Shown here one piece after another: positions 20,440 through 31,978 of a stretch of DNA of 64,000 bases; position 1 is the first letter of the stretch; the number at the start of each line of letters is the position of its first letter. Below the pieces are notes generated by a model. The model saw only the letters and a program-made list of their open reading frames with translations. It was not told where the DNA came from and made no database searches. The position numbers and the translations under genes were made by a program. Origin of the DNA: Buddleja alternifolia (Eukaryota; Streptophyta; Magnoliopsida; Lamiales; Scrophulariaceae); NCBI GenBank assembly GCA_019426215.1, contig CM033402.1:2790001-2854000 (forward strand), in the 5' to 3' direction.

Positions 20440-20944
20440 ATTCTTTGACCATAATGCCTTCATGTAGCAATCTGCATAATTTGCATCTCTCCTACAAAAT
20501 TTGTTTTACAATGGTTAAAGAAAAAATACACATTAAAAAAGTTGTTCACTAAGAAAAATTAAACCTGAAATTTTGGGTCACTGAAATGGTTGCACAAAGT
20601 TTCCCAATTTTCTTGAGTTAAGCTTCCATTAGATGGCCTATTTTGTTTAGCCTCCTCCACCGACGAGCTATTCCTCTAGTTGGTCCTCGAACATTCTTAT
20701 TAGTGTTTGAAGCTACATTGTTAAAAAATAAATTACAAGTTATCTAAAAAATATATGCGCTAAAACTATTATTAGTTAGTAAAGATTTTTCACCTACACT
20801 ATTATTAGGAGTATGCGGAATGGTAGCATCTTGTTGAGGGGAAAATGATGATTCTTGAGAGAGTGATGTCCTAGAAAGTGAAACAAGTGGACGTGGAGTC
20901 CTGCTCGATGATCCATTAGCCCGAGTGCGCACCGTATTTACCAT
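20440..20944 (-). pseudogene. Degraded En/Spm (Ptta/TNPA-like) transposase exons
   Basis: On the minus strand an ATG at 20944 opens a Ser/Thr/Arg-rich N-terminus of about 50 residues that meets a plausible donor (G/GTGAAA, about 20794). After an acceptor near 20714 comes a segment with N-V-R-G-P-T-R-G. Then, one frame away, N-W-E-T-L-C-N-H-F-S-D-P-K-F ends at a CAG/GT donor near 20565. A third piece follows an acceptor near 20490. The R-G-P-T-R-G and W-x-x-L-C-x-x-F patterns are characteristic of the plant En/Spm family small transposase. The internal frame change and missing remainder mark it as a relic. It confirms that this DNA belongs to the CACTA element. Confidence 0.55.
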
Positions 20945-22182
20945 TTTTTAATTCCTGATCACCAAAAGCCATAAATGTATCATGTCAATTGAAACCAATA
21001 AATAGAAGGTAAACAATCTGACTAAAATCAGGAAGTAATGAATTAGTGGGTGTACAAGTGATAATTGCTCCTAAATTCTGAACTATAATAAAGACAATAC
21101 GACAAAAATAAGGATGAAACTATATTGTAGAAATTGACGTGATAGATTATTCTAAGTTGTAAGTAATGATGTAGCAGCCAAAAAGAAATCATTAACTACA
21201 TTTACAAGAATTATACATCATATCCAAAGAAGAATTTATTTACTAGAGCCAGAATGTGGCTCGTAATGCCCCATAGAAAATCTAATCTTATGTACTCCCA
21301 AGGAATTATCTATTAGCTCAAACAATCAACTTGATAGAATTTGTTGTAAAACATTGAGGAACTAATCAAACATATATGACAAACTAATGTCAACTAATTA
21401 GTCTATTATCAACTAAATACTAACCTAACTATTTTGTCCCGCCAGTAGTGAAAAATGCAATTAGCCTGTTAATAGGTAGACATTTCTATTATTAGTTGAA
21501 CCAATGAACTAAACTAGAATTAATATTCATGTTCTTTTTCAATAAAAATAAACAATTGAGGAAATTGGTATTGAAAAAAATCTTAACGAATTATCATGAA
21601 TATTTGTTAACCAATCAGTAAGAAAAGAAAAGACTATCATACCTTATGTTTGTGTGCCTGCCTGCAAAAGTGAAAGGAGAAATAAAAAAGGTTTGAAGAG
21701 ATTCTGGGAACGTGGAAAAGGAAATAAGGAAACTTGGAGAGTCCTACTAGGAAATTAAGAACTAATTGGCAAAAGAATAGGGAAGGAAAGGAACATGGGA
21801 TACTCCTTGAAGTTTTGGCGGGATATACAATTATTTTCGCTAAATTAAAGTTATTAACTTCTATGTTTATGAATTTTTTTTAATTTTTTTTTTTTGGTGG
21901 AACCTTTAATCATTGCAATGACCAATGATGGGTAATCATTATTTTTTAGACCTGAGAAGTTGTCTTTCTTTCACTTTGCCTTTTCTTTTCAATTAAATAG
22001 AATTCTTTCTTAATTACTTTAATTTTTGTTAAGATATATAGATAAAATAGAATTCATCATATACACCTGTTTGTCATATTTTAGATTTAATATAAAAATT
22101 TGTCTACCAAATCAAATATATTTTATCAACCTACAATACTCAAAAAGAGAGAGATATAGATGAGTTTTGGACTAGATTTGCG

Positions 22183-22211
22183 CCCCCCCCCCCCCCCCCC
22201 CCCCCCCCCCC
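22183..22211. repeat. Poly-C tract, 29 bases
   Basis: An uninterrupted run of 29 C, preceded by TTTGCG and followed by GCGGCC, in otherwise AT-rich DNA. The minus strand is poly-G and could fold into G-quadruplexes. Length is prone to sequencing or assembly error. Confidence 0.9.
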
Positions 22212-23340
22212 GCGGCCATACTCCTTCAATTATTCATTTATTCATCTACTTTTTGAGTTATAATGTATTTATCATATAATATAGTAACTGATATGCTTTT
22301 CTGACATGTAAAAATGCTTTTATAAAAATCATGAGATATTACTTATTACACATATTGATGTATTATTTAATTTAAAATTAATGATTTTTAAAATTTATAA
22401 ATTTCAAAAATAATTATCTCCTACTTATAAATATCATATAGTATGTAACTTAATGAATTCTCTCTTTTTAATTCTCTCTAACCAATTACATAATGCATGT
22501 CATTAATATTAAATAGTTATAAGTTACAACAACTAATTAAGAACTATTACAATTAACTGACACTATCAAGAAAGTAGTGAAAGATCCGCACTTTAGTGTA
22601 GGAGTAAAGTCAAAGATTGTTAATATGTTGAACCTGGCTAGAATTGGACTTCAACCTTCATCGGTTAATATATTTTGATGAATTCGATCTAGTTTAAATG
22701 AATGTTCAATCCAATTCCTAAAGTTATTTCATTTCATCAAACCCCTAAACTAAACCCCTAAACCCTAAACCTTAATTCATGTCAATTTAATTAAAACGTT
22801 TCTTAAAAATTATTTTAGATGTCGACGTAGAAAACAGTTAAAAGTTCACTTTTGACAAGAAAAAGGACTTTGAGTCTTGACATAGTCAAATGGCATTTAT
22901 GAATAATATTGCTTATAATCATATAATACATTAACTTTAATTAACCTTTTACCATTTTTTGACTTTTTTTCTTGACATAAATTAACACAAAATTTTTAAC
23001 ATAGTTGTCATAAAAATTACACAGAGCATACAAACTTCACTAAATAATATAAAATCAAACAAAATTAAAATCGAACAGAACAGAAAATTAAATATAAAGA
23101 TGAAAATTAACAAAAATTAAAAGAAACCTAACCATTTACAGACTCATATCATTTCATTTATCCGAAGACCAAAATGTTAACAGATGAAGCTTTACTAAGC
23201 ATTAGAATATCCAGCTAAGGTGAAGACATCCACATAACATGACACCGGCTTAGAATAGAAAATATGATGAACCAAGAATAGATGCATGATCTTTTCCCAG
23301 GTTTTACTCAGCAGATATTTTTTACTCAGCCGTCGTATCA

Positions 23341-23452
23341 TTTAATGTCAAGAGTCGTGTGACTGTGCTCACTTTAATGTCAAGAGACTTCGTGTCCTTT
23401 AATGTCAATGTCAAGAGGCGTCGTGTCCTTTAATGTCAAGAGTCGTGTGTCT
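23341..23452. repeat. Short tandem repeat, about four units of 25-32 bp
   Basis: Four units begin TTTAATGTCAAGAG (23341, 23373, 23398, 23429) and end in CGTGT; the third has an internal AATGTC duplication. It lies 0.7 kb upstream of the F-box gene. Confidence 0.8.
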
Positions 23453-23945
23453 TTTTAACTTTAAAAAGATATATCTATCATTAAATAATTTATTTATATA
23501 TAATCTAAAAAAAAATTAATGACATTTGTGATGATTTTTATCTTGTGAATGATCATTCTATTTATTTATTTTTTCTGGGACAATTTGTAGAAACTTTATA
23601 ACTCTAAAATGCAAGTATTAATGAACAACACAATTTTTCATAAACATCTCAAGAAATAGCAACTAAAAACTAATTTACCTCAGTCTAAGTCACTATCATC
23701 CTCAACTAATGTGCTTATGTTTAATAATAATTCTTTGTACCCTAAAGTTGTTTCCTTATATTGAAATTTCATATCCTCGATGAAAGATCTTGGGCAGATC
23801 TTGAAATTCCATATCCTCGATAAAGGTTAATTAAAGTTAGTATAACTAAAGTTAGTGAGGATCAGAGTATAACTAAAGTTAATTAAAGTTAGTGAGAATC
23901 AAAATCGAACAATCTCTTCCCCCACCAAACCCTACAAAGAATTTT

Positions 23946-24110
23946 CAGAGTATAAACAGGGGATATTTATGAGGATCATCTTCCACGAAAAAGGAGAGAT
24001 ATAAACAGGGGAGACAGGGGATCATCTTGCACGAGTAGAAACAGAGTATAAATAGGGGAGACATGGGATCATCTTGCACAAGTAGAAACAGAGTATAAAC
24101 AGGGGATAGT
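23946..24110 (+). promoter_or_regulatory. Tandem TATA-like units upstream of the F-box gene
   Basis: Roughly 47-49-bp units carry GATCATCTTGCACGAGTAGA and a GAGTATAAACAGGGGA block. TATA-like words fall at 23951, 24000, 24047 (TATAAATA, the best) and 24094; the last is only 31 bp before the ATG. The unit array probably forms the core promoter and leader, and which TATA is used cannot be told from sequence. Confidence 0.55.
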
Positions 24111-24124
24111 TCATATAAACAACC

Positions 24125-25737
24125 ATGGAACGAGGTACAATTTCTAATAATGGACTTAGTTTCCTTTGTGAGGATATAACTTTTCATGTTATGGGAAGGT
24201 TATCAAGGGATGCATGCATTGTGGAGGCAGCCCGATTGGGTCTTTTATCAAAATATTTTCAACATTGTTGGTATTCCATCCCTACTCTTTTATTCGATAT
24301 TAACCATTTCGAACAAAGTGGTTATCATGGTTTAGATTTTATTCATTTTGTTAATCGCACTATACTTGAACATAATGAAAGTGTGGTTGAAACCTTGAGC
24401 TTTGAGTTACCAATGGGGGCCGAGGCATTGCATCGGATAAGGCAAGAATGGGTGGCGTTTGGAGTAGATCATTCTGTGCGTATACTGAAATTAGTCGGCC
24501 GGTTGTCCACTTCGCTCCCTAACGGCCTGTTTTTGTCACAAACTCTTGTTCAGTTAAAATTATATCTACCGAACTACATTGTTAGGTGGGAAGATAGATA
24601 TGTTTTACCAAATTTAAAAAGACTCATATTGAAGCACATTGTGCTGTATGATAACACATTTTCTTCCCGCCTTGGAAAATGGTGTCCCGAGTTGAATGAT
24701 TTGCAGTTATTCAACTGTGATTTTAGATGACTAACAGAATTTGAGGCATATTTGCCTTCTGTAAAAATATTCAAGATGGCATTCAATCGGGCCCAAGGAA
24801 ATGTGAATATAAAAGTACACTTCCCCAATGTAGATGTCCTTGTTATTTTATTGAAACAAGACGAACAAGGTCCGGGGCATTTACAAGTATTGGGGTCGTT
24901 ACCTCGTTCTTTACAGCGGATAGTATACCGTCATCGACACTACATCGGATCACCTTGCTCGACATACCGACTACTTCGAGAGATTGTAAAAATGACGAAA
25001 GAATTGCTGTCCAGCGAACGAGCACGTGTCCCGGTTGATTTTGTTAGGGTATATCTATCTATCATTGTTTGAATAAGTGCAAATGCTTTTAAGAAGTTGT
25101 TTTGATTTCTTTTTTTTCTTTTTTTGAATTGTTTGTTTAGAGGTCGGCGCATGTGGAGTCTCTACATCGCATTATGGCGAGACGCTTTTTTGTTAATATG
25201 CACCGCCTAGAGATCAGGTGTTCGAATCTGCTTGACAATCTTGCTATCACATTGGTGCTCATCAGTAGATGTACAAGCTTGAATGAGCTTAAATTCGATT
25301 TGGTGGTAATATTTTAAGTTTTATGGTTTGTCGCTTATTAGTTATTACATGGTTTATTTAACACGTTCTTTGTTTGGGATTCTAAAATAAAATTGTAATT
25401 GACTTAACATGTGTAGGGTGCACCATGGGAAAACGCGGACATTAGTGTATCCAACTACGTAAAGGATTGGAAATTGCAAGCAATGGGATTGGAGGCATTG
25501 AATGAGGTCACGATCTTCAACTTCTCGGGTTCTGATTGCGAGCTAAGCTACATTCGGTACGTGTTGTCGCAAGCAACTGAGTTGGGTACACTAAATATCT
25601 ACTGTGTTAATCCATTTTTTGATGATCCAATTGGTGTGTATAAGAGGGTATCAATTAGAGCGTATGAAGCTACCACGTCAAACAATGTGCAAATTCGTTT
25701 TATAAAAGGGGCTTACCCTAGAATAAGAGGAGAATGA
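24125..25737 (+). pseudogene. F-box/LRR (FBD-like) gene inside the CACTA element, one in-frame stop
   Basis: Three exons join in phase 0: 24125-25048 (donor GTATAT), 25141-25305 (acceptor TTTAG after a T-rich tract, donor GTAATA) and 25417-25737 (acceptor TGTAG), 470 codons in all including the terminal stop. An N-terminal F-box (about residues 13-55, L-C-E-D-I-x-F-H-V-M-G-R-L pattern) would bind SKP1 in an SCF ubiquitin ligase. LRR-like segments follow (L-P-N-L-K-R-L-I-L, C-P-E-L-N-D-L-Q-L) and an FBD-like C-terminus with L-x-x-V-x-I-x-x-F-S-G-S-D-C-E. Codon 202 is TGA (24728-24730), and the same frame continues with good similarity to the family afterwards. Unless that stop is read through or spliced out, only the F-box half is made. 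Intact splice sites argue for DNA-level capture rather than a retrocopy. It is most likely a captured host gene decaying inside the transposon. Confidence 0.75.
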
Positions 25738-26280
25738 AAATTACACAAGAATTTTACAGTGGTTTGAAGCATCAATTTGATCCAACAATGTACTTAATTT
25801 GACTATGAATGTACGAGTTCAAGCAATTTGCACAAGGGCACTTAATTCACATTCTTTGCCAAGATGTTCCATAACGAAATTCATAAACAAATCAACTCCG
25901 CATACATACTCAGGAGAAAATTTTCTTGCATTCATCCTACTTTTATCCATTTTCTTGTATCCTACTGTAGAATATATAAAAATATATCAAGAAGATAATT
26001 TGATGATTGATTTTCTATAAGTAGTATATGAAAATTTGACTAATATAGCACAAACGTTAATAAATCAAAGATGTCCCTTAACCTTTATATTATATATTTT
26101 TTTTATGTCTTTCCTTTTTATTATTAGCCAAATAAATTAAAAAATTGAATTATAAATAACTCTTACTTCTTATTGTTAAATTTTTTTCTAAAATTGAATT
26201 ATAAATAACTCTTACTTCTTATTGTTAAACTTCTTAATATATTAATTTCTTGATTGCACTTAATTAAATATTTTAATTTA
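25738..26280. other. 3' flank of the F-box gene, non-coding
   Basis: AATAAA occurs at about 26060. A 40-bp direct duplication (AAAATTGAATTATAAATAACTCTTACTTCTTATTG) lies at about 26139-26226. The open frame at 25799-26020 has no domain. Confidence 0.5.
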
Positions 26281-26900
26281 GTTCTCGTTGCCTAAAGAAT
26301 CCTCGTACACAACAAAATATTTTGTTGTGTTCCACCACTTATAGGGGATGAAATGTTTCGTTGCCCAAATTTATAATATTTTGCAATGTGTTATTGTCGT
26401 TGGGTAAAGAACTACTCGTTTGCAACAAAGTATTTTGTTGTATTTCACCACTTATGGGGGACGAATTATTTTGTTGCCACATTATAAGGTTCTGCAACGA
26501 GTTGACGTTGTAGGGTAAAGAATTACTTTTACGCTACAAGTATTTTGTTGTCTTTCACGATTTATAGGGGACGAACTTTTTCGTTGCCACATTATAAGAT
26601 TGTGCGACGAGTTAATGTTGTAGCGTAAAGAATTACTCGTACACAATTTTGTTGCCTTTCATCCCTTATAGGAGACGAATTATTTCATTGCCATCTCATA
26701 AGATTTTACAACGAGTTGATACCGTAGCGCAAAGAAAAACTTGTACGCAACAAAGTATTATGTTGTCTATCACCACTCATAGGGAACAAATTATTTTGTT
26801 GCGATAATATAGGGTTTTGCAACGATTTCAAACCGTTGCGTAAAAAATTACTCGTGCGCAACAAAGTATTTTGTTGCAATTGCCAAAATTGTTGCCAAAT
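26281..26900. repeat. CACTA right subterminal array, about six 110-bp units
   Basis: Units share GCAACAAAGTATTTTGTTG, CACCACTTATAGGGGACGAA, TTTCGTTGCCACATTATAAG and GTAGCGTAAAGAATTACTCG. The GTTGC/GCAAC words match those of the left end, linking the two ends to one element. Confidence 0.82.
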
Positions 26901-27160
26901 ATATGTTATGGACCAGAGCTAGTTGGAAAATACAATTTTAGCAACAAAACATAGTTATCGTCCTAAAAAAAATACTTATAAGCTACGAAACTTATATTTT
27001 GTTGCCAAAACGTAAACAACGGCAACGAAAATCATTTTGTAGTTAAAAAAATCGTTACGTATTTTATCTTTTCTTGTAGTGTTAATTTGCTGCCTCTTTC
27101 TTTCCCTCAATGTGTATTTAAATGACATTTTAGGTAGAGTGTGAGAGTTATTCCGTCATT

Positions 27161-29216
27161 TTCAGTTTTCAGTGTTTGATTGATTCATTTTTAATTTTTA
27201 ATTTTTTTGAAGAAAAATCGATCTTATATATCATTCAATCGAAAGTTTACAACGCTTGGAACAATACAATTCATATCGACTCAAACGATATAGTAAGAAC
27301 ATCTGAAACACAAACTATCAAGTTCTTGAAGATAACAAATCTTAAGAACTCACAACTGAACACAAGAAAATTCTTGTGCAACTCCTATTCAAGGAGAGAT
27401 GAAATTCTCATTCGAGAGAGAAAATAAAATGCTAAACAAAAATTCTAAAACGCTATATAAAAACTTATGTATCACCCGTCTTCATCTCATCAGATCTGTC
27501 TCTGTCTCGTTAGATCCATAGTCGTCTCGTCAGATTTGAAGATGTGATATACAAGTTGAAGAAGGGTGCTCCAACTCAACTCGCCGACGATGGTGATGGT
27601 GACAGTGGTGAAGAAGACGACTGCTTCACCAAGCCATCGCCGGCGGAGGAAAATAGAAGAAAATGAAGACTAGGGTTTAGAGAGAGATGGGGAGAGAAAG
27701 GAGTTTTGAATATTCCATTTTTAATTTTTTTTAAATGATAGTGAAATTGTCATATGTCATAGGCGTAAGCATTTTAGCATTGATTTTGATAAATTGATCG
27801 AACCACACCACACTACACTGTTTTTGTCTATTTTATAACTAAACCGTGTTTTAAAATTTAAGTGAAGATTGCGCCGCCCTGTGCGGTTTGGTGTCAAAAA
27901 TAGTGTTTAAAAAACTGCACCCCAACGCCACCGCCTATATATATATATATATTACGTATTATTCTTTTTAATTTGAACTTTTAATATGTTTTACTCGTAA
28001 TACTAGATAGTTTTAGTTTAATTTAATATTTATCATTGAATTGATATACTTATATCTTTTACATGATTAATAATATGTTCAATCAACATTTGTGTTTTAG
28101 CCTAAGCTGTTAATATTTTGAAATTTTAGTGTTATATATTTTTATATAACAGAAACTGAAAGTGTTTTGAAAAAGAAAAAAAAGTATTATGAATCATATT
28201 TATGATGTTTGTCCAATTTAACTATCAAAATTATTTGTAATAGCAATGTTGCGTTAGATCGTCTATTGTTTTATATTTTATAATTATTTTTCAATATATT
28301 TGCATATTTTAATGCACCAATTTTAATAAACAAACAAGTACACCATGTCATCTTTATACTATTAGTTTATATACAAATATTAAGTTATACTATTCATGAC
28401 AAGTTAGATTAAAACACTTCTTATATATGAGTGTGTATTTATTTGATATATTCACACACATATATATAGTAAAATATGTACATATTATATTTATACTCAG
28501 TGCAAAATCGATATTTAAAGGAATATATTTTTCTTTTTTCTTGTTCTAACGTATGATGCTCTTATATAATAATATGTAATGATGCTATTGTTCTTTTTAA
28601 TGACTGAATTAAGTTTAATCTTGACTAATATTTTCTTAACTAGTATTTTCTTAGTTTAGCAAAAAAAAAAATGACAAACATTGTTTGTTTTTTAGATTTT
28701 AAAAGTAAATTCACATAAAAATCGCCAAATCTCACAAGACTACATAGTCGGATTTGATTTATAAAATTGAAATTTCAGATTCTATTTTCTTCTATCCATA
28801 TTTAGCAATTCGGTTTGAATTAGTTCAAAAAAAAATTGCGAAACCGCTCCGTGATCACCTTTAATTTGTCACTTTTTGCCATATTTGACTAATGGGTTAA
28901 ATGCTAAAATAACTCTGTGTTATCATGAAAATTCCAAAAAAAAAAAAAAAGACCCTCTATTAACGAAATAGCCTAAAAATCCCCTCCTATAACCTATAAA
29001 CTCTGCACACCACATCCGTCAAAAAATTCCTAATGTTCGTTATTTTCCTTCAAATCCCCGTTATACTCTTTCATTTATTAGAATAAGTTATTATATATTT
29101 AAAATATGGAACATTGGATCTTACGTGAATTGTTTCAACCGTTAGACCTCTTTTGACCCAATTTTTTAACTAATTATTTTAAGGTTAAATCCCAGCCCTA
29201 AATGTATTTTGAGTTC
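27161..29216. other. Non-coding; one GC-richer pocket at 27480-27710
   Basis: 27480-27710 stands out as GC-richer, with repeated TCGTCAGAT-type words. It has an open stretch encoding an acidic D-D-G-D-G-D-S-G-E-E-D-D segment (plus strand, about 27555-27665, no start codon) and, on the minus strand, AAACCCTAG, a telo-box common in leaders of translation-related genes. It may be a gene fragment; I cannot identify it. The remainder is AT-rich with a TA microsatellite at 27937-27952. Confidence 0.4.
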
Positions 29217-29420
29217 ACCCAAAACCTGTTGGTCTAGTGGTATCTACCTCTCACTTTATGTGAGAGGTCCTGGATTTGAATCTGGACTGCCACAAGTTGT
29301 GGCTCTCTCCTCCTTTATGGAGCTAGACAAAGTCTTTATGGCTCAGTATTATAACTATCAACCCGAGTTTGTTGGGCTAGATATATAGGGTATCCCCCTT
29401 CCTCTTGAATTAAAACTATC
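29217..29420 (+). mobile_element. tRNA-derived SINE, family 1, older copy
   Basis: It aligns along its whole length with 14684-14894 (ACCCAAAACCTG, TGGTCTAGTGGTATCTACC, TTATGGAGCTAGA, AACTATCAACCCGAGTTTG, TAGGGTATCC). The B-box region is mutated and no target duplication is visible, so it is an older insertion. Confidence 0.78.
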
Positions 29421-30063
29421 GGTGGTATGAAAAGTGAGAAAAAATGGCCAAGTTTGTATCAAAAGTGAGATTTCAAAACGTTTGGTATCAAAAGTGTACA
29501 GGTGGTCAATTACGGTATGAAAAATGCGATTTTCCCTATTATATATATATAAAAAGCCGCAAGCCTCCGAACAAGTATTATAATTGGCTCAAGCTTGAAT
29601 TGAGCTCAATTCGACTCGATGTCCAATTGTCCACCCATATTCTACAGTGCTTTTGATCCTCTGTTTAAAATTGTATTTCATAAGGTATTTAATTTCTTAT
29701 ATACACGTCATATGTACAAAATACTATCTTAACTATTCCTGAAATGTGCATTTTCCACACATAGTATATTCATTGAAGTGAGATGCAAAATCAACACACC
29801 AACTAAAAAGACCCTACTTATGCAGGCAAACCAACTGCTCATGAACCACCGGCTTAGTTAAGGTTTTGATATGCCCTGGATTAAAATTAAAAGTAGATAA
29901 AGAGGAAACAACATGTTATGATTAACTAAATGGCCGTTGGTTGATTAATTTTTGTTTTGACGACTGTGAAGAAAATTTTGCCTAAGAGCAGTTATTAATT
30001 AATTATTGTTTTGAGCTTTCATTATTGTCAGTCATAGCTTAATCAGCTAATAAAAACTCTTTG
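29421..30063. other. Non-coding
   Basis: Short direct repeats of GGTATCAAAAGTG type at 29430-29540. No gene recognised. Confidence 0.45.
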
Positions 30064-30457
30064 GGCACATCCATTGAAAGCTGCAGAAGCAGAATTCGAC
30101 TGCTAACTTGGAGCCATCATTTAGTCGTCTCAAGTCAAAATCAAGAATTTTCAACAAGACTAGTTTCAGTGGTGTTGATGAGAAGAGAGCCTACCATAGT
30201 TATTGTTGGAACCTACAGGCAGTCTGGAATGCCGATTGGAGTCTGAATTTTAACGTGAACAATGGTTCAAAAATGTGAAGGTTGACGAAGCTTATACAAA
30301 AACTAAAAACCAAAGTTTGACACATATATCGATCTTTAAAATATGTCATGGCCAATGGATTACTTATTATCCTTTCTAATGAAAGGATGCAAGACTCTAT
30401 AATTTGCCGTGTAAATTGTGAATAAGAAATTTCGCTCCAAAAAAGTTGCCTATGATA
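30064..30457 (+). repeat. Orphan copy of the RLP promoter
   Basis: It matches 3714-4125 (ACATCCATTGAA, ACAAGACTA-TTTCAGTGGT, AGAGCCTACCATAG, ATGGTTCAAAA-TGAAGGTTGA, CGTGTAAATTGTG) but is followed by unrelated DNA instead of an RLP reading frame. It is a scar of unequal exchange. Confidence 0.75.
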
Positions 30458-31680
30458 TTATACTAATTCAACTATGTATAATGGACCAGGGTCCCGGACT
30501 AGCATAGCATCATCCGTTGACCACTATGTTAATCTTTGGTATTTTTTTTAATATGTTGAAATAGTACGGATATGTTACAGAATCACTCCAACAACAAAAG
30601 CATTATAAATACATCCCTTCCATAATATATTTATTACCAAAACATCCAGGGGCATAATTTGATAAATTTGATAAAGTAGTATAGCTAAACTTATGAAAAA
30701 AGGAAAAAAAAATGTTCAAACGAGTCTCATTAGCATCACTTGTAAGGGCAGCTGATTAAACCAATTTTTGTTGCTTAGTTAAATTAATGTTTTGGGCCCA
30801 CTTTTCATGCATTTGTCCAATTGATTGATTAGCTATTAAACAAAATGTGGGGGAAATTAATCAGAAAATAAAAAAGAGTAGTGTAGTGAGGTTGGAGATG
30901 AGATCTATTTAGTGCAATAGTGGAAAGTAAAATGGGCATTAAATGAGATCGGGGGAAGTTGGTTGGTTGCAGAGAAGGCAGATGGATGGGGTAGCAATGA
31001 AGAGGGGTAATTTTATGGCAGATCAAGTCCAATGGTTCGAATGTATATTCTGTGTTTATATTTTTATATAAGTGTGTGTATTGTGTAGCGACCATGCATA
31101 TAAAACATCTTGTTGTGTGAGATAGATAACATTAGGACCATCGAGCTTGTTCTAATGCAGATTTTTTCGAGAAATGGATCTGGAGACTAAGTAGAGACAA
31201 TTGATGCTCATTCCATGTCATCCAAGTGAGTTGTAAGCTATTGAATGATATATGGTGATGTCATTATTTCATTTGTGACATCATCATGATTCATATACAC
31301 TGTTGGGTGCCACGGTGACATGAAATAAACCGACAATTGCAGAGATAAACCGCAACCCCATTTAATATAGACGTTAGAGAAATTTATGAATTCTATCTTC
31401 AACAATTAATACCCTTCATCCTCTCTCTTAATGCACCTCATTGCTACATAGAAAGAGCATGCATTAGAGATAGGGTTTGTATACCTATTTCTCTGTCTCT
31501 GGTCTTCAAATGTTTCTTGACTAGTGACTATATTTTTGTTGCACATCCTGTCCGTTGTAAAAATTGCAAATGCAATGACCAGTCACTCCCCAGTTTCAAA
31601 TGTTTGAGTGTAGATGTAGCCGTTGGAGAATAGGGGCATGATAGGTATTTTAAGGTGTACATTTTACAGCGTCGACTATG
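30458..31680. other. Non-coding
   Basis: No gene or repeat recognised. The open frames at 30829-31095 (-) and 31528-31764 (-) are low-complexity or promoter-derived. Confidence 0.45.
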
Positions 31681-31978
31681 ATAAGAATAGTAAGACGAAG
31701 AATGGAAATCAAGAAAATGGAGTTGATCCAAGTCTTTCAAATTGATGAGCTGAGAGCCTACCATACATACTGTTGGGACCTACTGCAAATTGTTTAAGAA
31801 ATTTCGCCCCAAGACAGTTGTGATTTCCCAGCATACGATCTTTCCTCTACGACCGGGTCTTTTTGTTATTTTTTTAATATGTTTTTTTATTTTGTTCTAC
31901 CATGTCTATAAAGGATATAGCTTGTATTCTCATCTTATGCTAGAATATTAACAAGAGAAAAACAACAAAACAGCCATT
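31681..31978 (+). promoter_or_regulatory. Promoter and leader of the frameshifted RLP copy
   Basis: A shortened version of 3780-4295 with about 210 bp missing in the middle. TATAAAG is at 31907-31913. An upstream ATG at 31937 encodes only four codons before TAA, in contrast to the long overlapping upstream frame in the intact gene. Confidence 0.65.

Larger units (their letters stand above)
20945..23940. other. CACTA interior without intact gene
   Basis: AT-rich non-coding DNA between the transposase relic and the F-box gene. It contains the C29 tract (22183-22211), a telomere-like stretch of CCCTAAA words (22741-22772) and a four-copy short tandem repeat (23341-23452). No other feature recognised. 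Confidence 0.5.
19395..27081. mobile_element. CACTA transposon carrying an F-box/LRR gene
   Basis: It begins CACTACAAGAAATTT (19395) and ends TTTTCTTGTAGTG (27081), the diagnostic 12-13-bp inverted termini of plant CACTA (En/Spm) elements. The flanking triplets are TTT and TTA, a 3-bp duplication with one change. Both ends have subterminal arrays built from GTTGC/GCAACG words (19690-20050 and 26281-26900). The host sequence rejoins across the element as in the uninterrupted unit at about 18050. Inside are degraded transposase-like exons (20440-20944, minus) and a three-exon F-box gene (24125-25737, plus). No TNPD-like transposase catalytic core was found, so the element is non-autonomous. Confidence 0.82.

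Noticed and set aside
26281..26900. CRISPR-like array of regularly spaced repeats
   Set aside because: Plant nuclear DNA with adjoining, diverged 110-bp units and no spacers; these are CACTA subterminal repeats.
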